A DNA stretch of 64,000 bases from contig NZ_KZ984549.1 in NCBI RefSeq assembly GCF_003574445.1, positions 492,822-556,821 on the forward strand, in the 5' to 3' direction. The stretch's first letter is position 1; the number at the start of each line of letters is the position of its first letter. A model generated the notes under the pieces. It was not told the origin of the DNA, searched no databases, and was given only the letters and a program-made list of their open reading frames with translations. This document shows, in pieces, positions 62,001 through 64,000 of the stretch. The translations under genes were made by a program, and so were the position numbers. Origin of the DNA: Streptomyces sp. YIM 130001. GTDB lineage: Bacteria > Actinomycetota > Actinomycetes > Streptomycetales > Streptomycetaceae.

Positions 62001-63916
62001 GCCTGCTCCTCCTCGGCGGTGGCCCCCGCGGGCCTGTGCCGTCTCGCGTCCAGGGCCGTGAGGCTCGCGCCGATCCGTCCCGCGATCTCGACGGGGGTCA
62101 GCCCGATGTCGGCGAGCAGCTCACCGCGTTTGGCGTGCTCCAGGAACTGCTCGGGAATCCCGAACGTCCGCAGCGGCTGATCCACCTCCGCGTCCCGCAA
62201 CGCCAGCCCGACGGCCGAACCCACGCCCGAGGCACGGCTGTTGTCCTCTACCAGGGCGATCAGATCGTGTTGCTCGGCCAACGGCGGCAGCGCCTCGTCG
62301 ACGGGCTTGACCCACCGCGGGTCGACGACGGTGCAACCGATCCCCCGCGCTTCGAGCAACTCGGCTGCCCCCAGACAGACCGGGGCCATCACCCCGACGG
62401 CGACCAGCAGCACCCGCGGAGCCTCGGCCCGGTGCAGTACGTCCATCCCGCCGACCCGGTCCACGGCCGGCACCTCCGGTCCCACGGACTCCTTGGGGAA
62501 CCGCAGCAACGTGGGCGCGTCCGTCACCTCGACCGACTCCCGCAGCTGCGCCCGCAGTTGGCCGGCGTCGCGCGGGGCAGCGATCCGCAGTCCGGGCACG
62601 ACCTGCAGTACGGACAGGTCCCACATGCCGTTGTGCGAGGCGCCGTCGGCGCCCGTGACACCGGCCCGGTCGAGGACGAAGGTGACCCCGCACTTGTGCA
62701 GCGCCACATCCATGAGCAGCTGGTCGAAGGCGCGGTTGAGGAAGGTGGCGTAGACGGCGACGACGGGGTGCAGCCCGCCGGTGGCGAGCCCGGCGGCCGA
62801 CACCGTCGCGTGCTGCTCCGCGATGCCCACGTCCCACACCCGCTCGGGGAATCGCTCCGCGAACGGTCCGAACCCGACCGGCTGCAGCATGGCCGCGGTG
62901 ATGGCGACGACGTCCGGCCGCTCCTCGCCGACCCTGACCATCTCCTCGCCGAAGACGGAGGTCCAGGAGCGACCGCTGGAGGGCGCGAGCGGTTCGCAGG
63001 TGAGCGGGTCGATGGCCGCGATCGTGTGGAAACGGTCCGCCTCGTGGGCCAGCGCCGGCTCGTACCCGCGGCCCTTCTCGGTGAGACAGTGCACGAGCAC
63101 GGGCCCGTGGAAGCGGCGGGCCCGCCGCAGAGCGGACTCGACCGCACCGATGTCATGACCGTCGATGGGTCCCAGGTACTTCAGGCCGAGGTCCTCGAAC
63201 ATGCCCTGCGGGGCGAAGGCGTCCTTGAAGCCCTTCTTGGCGCCGTGCAGCGACTCGTAGAGCTGCCGGCCCACGACCGGGGTCTGCTGCAGCACCTCCT
63301 TTCCCCAGGCCAGCACCTTCTCGTAGCCGTCGGTGGTGCGCAGGGTGGCGAGGTGGTTGGCGAGCCCGCCGATGGTGGGGGCGTAGGAGCGTTCGTTGTC
63401 GTTGACGACGATGATCAGTGGGCGGTCCTTGGCCGCGGCGATGTTGTTGAGCGCCTCCCAGGCCATGCCGCCGGTGAGGGCACCGTCGCCGATCACCGCG
63501 ATGTCATGCCCCGGATCGCCGCGCACCTCGCGGGCCTTGGCGAGTCCGTCGGCCCAGCCGAGCGCGGTGGAGGCGTGGCTGTTCTCGACGATGTCGTGCT
63601 CGGACTCCTCGCGGGACGGGTAGCCGGACAGGCCGCCCTTGCCGCGAAGCTTGGAGAAGTCCTGCCGCCCGGTGAGGAGTTTGTGTACGTAGGACTGGTG
63701 GCCGGTGTCCCACACGATGCGGTCGACCGGCGACTCGAAGACCCGGTGCAGGGCGATCGTCAGTTCCACCACACCGAGGTTCGGACCGAGGTGGCCGCCG
63801 GTCCGTGCGACCGCCCGGATCAGGAACTCGCGGATGTCTTCGGCCAGTTCGGTGAGGTCGTCGTCCTGCAGCGCCTTCAGGTCATGCGGTCCTCTGATGC
63901 TCTCCAGCAGAGTCAT
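61997..63916 (-). CDS. dxs: 1-deoxy-D-xylulose-5-phosphate synthase
   Basis: This 639-residue thiamine-diphosphate enzyme makes the first intermediate of the MEP isoprenoid pathway from pyruvate and glyceraldehyde 3-phosphate. Landmarks are [16 protein letters not shown], the TPP motif [18 protein letters not shown], and [19 protein letters not shown] in the C-terminal half. Pairing with the aminotransferase suggests this is the extra, hopanoid-cluster copy that boosts precursor supply. Length is normal. The ATG at 63916 is preceded by GAAGGGGGCCGAAGC. Confidence 0.95.
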   Translation of the reverse strand: MTLLESIRGPHDLKALQDDDLTELAEDIREFLIRAVARTGGHLGPNLGVVELTIALHRVFESPVDRIVWDTGHQSYVHKLLTGRQDFSKLRGKGGLSGYPSREESEHDIVENSHASTALGWADGLAKAREVRGDPGHDIAVIGDGALTGGMAWEALNNIAAAKDRPLIIVVNDNERSYAPTIGGLANHLATLRTTDGYEKVLAWGKEVLQQTPVVGRQLYESLHGAKKGFKDAFAPQGMFEDLGLKYLGPIDGHDIGAVESALRRARRFHGPVLVHCLTEKGRGYEPALAHEADRFHTIAAIDPLTCEPLAPSSGRSWTSVFGEEMVRVGEERPDVVAITAAMLQPVGFGPFAERFPERVWDVGIAEQHATVSAAGLATGGLHPVVAVYATFLNRAFDQLLMDVALHKCGVTFVLDRAGVTGADGASHNGMWDLSVLQVVPGLRIAAPRDAGQLRAQLRESVEVTDAPTLLRFPKESVGPEVPAVDRVGGMDVLHRAEAPRVLLVAVGVMAPVCLGAAELLEARGIGCTVVDPRWVKPVDEALPPLAEQHDLIALVEDNSRASGVGSAVGLALRDAEVDQPLRTFGIPEQFLEHAKRGELLADIGLTPVEIAGRIGASLTALDARRHRPAGATAEEEQA

Positions 63917-63944
63917 GCTTCGGCCCCCTTCGGTCGTCTGCCGT

Positions 63945-64000
63945 CACGCACCCGCCGCGACGCCGGCGCCCGCGGCGCTGACGACCGGCGTTCCGGATGC
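63945..64000 (-). CDS. C-terminal end of an upstream gene (window edge)
   Basis: A minus-strand TGA at 63945-63947 ends a frame that is open to the right edge and encodes an Ala/Gly-rich tail. It stops 28 bp before the dxs ATG, which fits operon spacing. In hopanoid clusters of this type the gene before dxs is usually ispG, but the tail is too short to identify it. Confidence 0.35.

Overview
The window has the composition and gene content of a Streptomyces-type actinomycete chromosome: very high GC, many GTG starts, four-base ATGA/GTGA stop/start overlaps, PucR and GlxA regulators, a DUF6126-like protein, and a dxs/aminotransferase pair of the hopanoid type. This genus-level placement is inferred from gene content and has not been checked by any search. 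I saw no rRNA or tRNA gene, transposase, prophage, plasmid origin or CRISPR array. The window reads as ordinary chromosome carrying several catabolic and cofactor modules.

Layout. 1-460 is the start of a sensor-kinase-like protein on the minus strand. 965-6134 is a zinc uptake locus of the AztABCD type: aztB, one aztD paralogue, aztC and a second aztD run leftward, aztA runs rightward, and a Zur-like box lies between aztB and aztA. 6190-12212 is a formate/oxalate-type module: a 43-residue MFS small subunit, an OFA-family MFS transporter, a LysR regulator, fdhD and an FdhF/YdeP-type molybdoenzyme. Both transcription entry points of this module carry the same GATA-N9-TATC element. 12609-13568 holds a degenerate Nudix protein and an OsmC protein.

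13689-26943 is a catabolic cluster without an obvious named pathway: two divergent gamma-glutamyltransferase-family proteins, a DAO-family FAD oxidoreductase, a PucR regulator, a complete peptide-type ABC importer and an amidohydrolase. By hand alignment both GGT-like proteins have Ser where GGTs have the nucleophilic Thr. 27130-28791 holds an ArsR-type regulator and an AEC-family permease.

28936-36202 looks like a system for using external polyhydroxybutyrate: a GAF/PucR-type regulator, an MHS-family transporter, a 3-hydroxybutyrate dehydrogenase, a secreted alpha/beta hydrolase and a secreted PHB-depolymerase-like esterase. 36356-37054 encodes an unknown membrane protein.

37119-48592 is cobalamin (corrin ring) biosynthesis: cobN behind a cobalamin riboswitch, then cobG, cobH, a fused cobI-cobJ, cobK, cbiD, cobM and cobL. 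48750-57484 is mixed housekeeping and accessory: GAPDH, a GlxA-type regulator, an S15 peptidase, a GPP34 protein, an MBL-fold hydrolase, a PPOX-type protein, a CMD/AhpD-fold protein and an SGNH hydrolase. 57724-58832 is a secreted LysM/M23 peptidase behind a c-di-AMP (ydaO-type) riboswitch. The right end (59264-64000) has a tyrosine phosphatase, a DUF6126-like protein, and an aminotransferase and dxs that look like the end of a hopanoid cluster continuing past the window.
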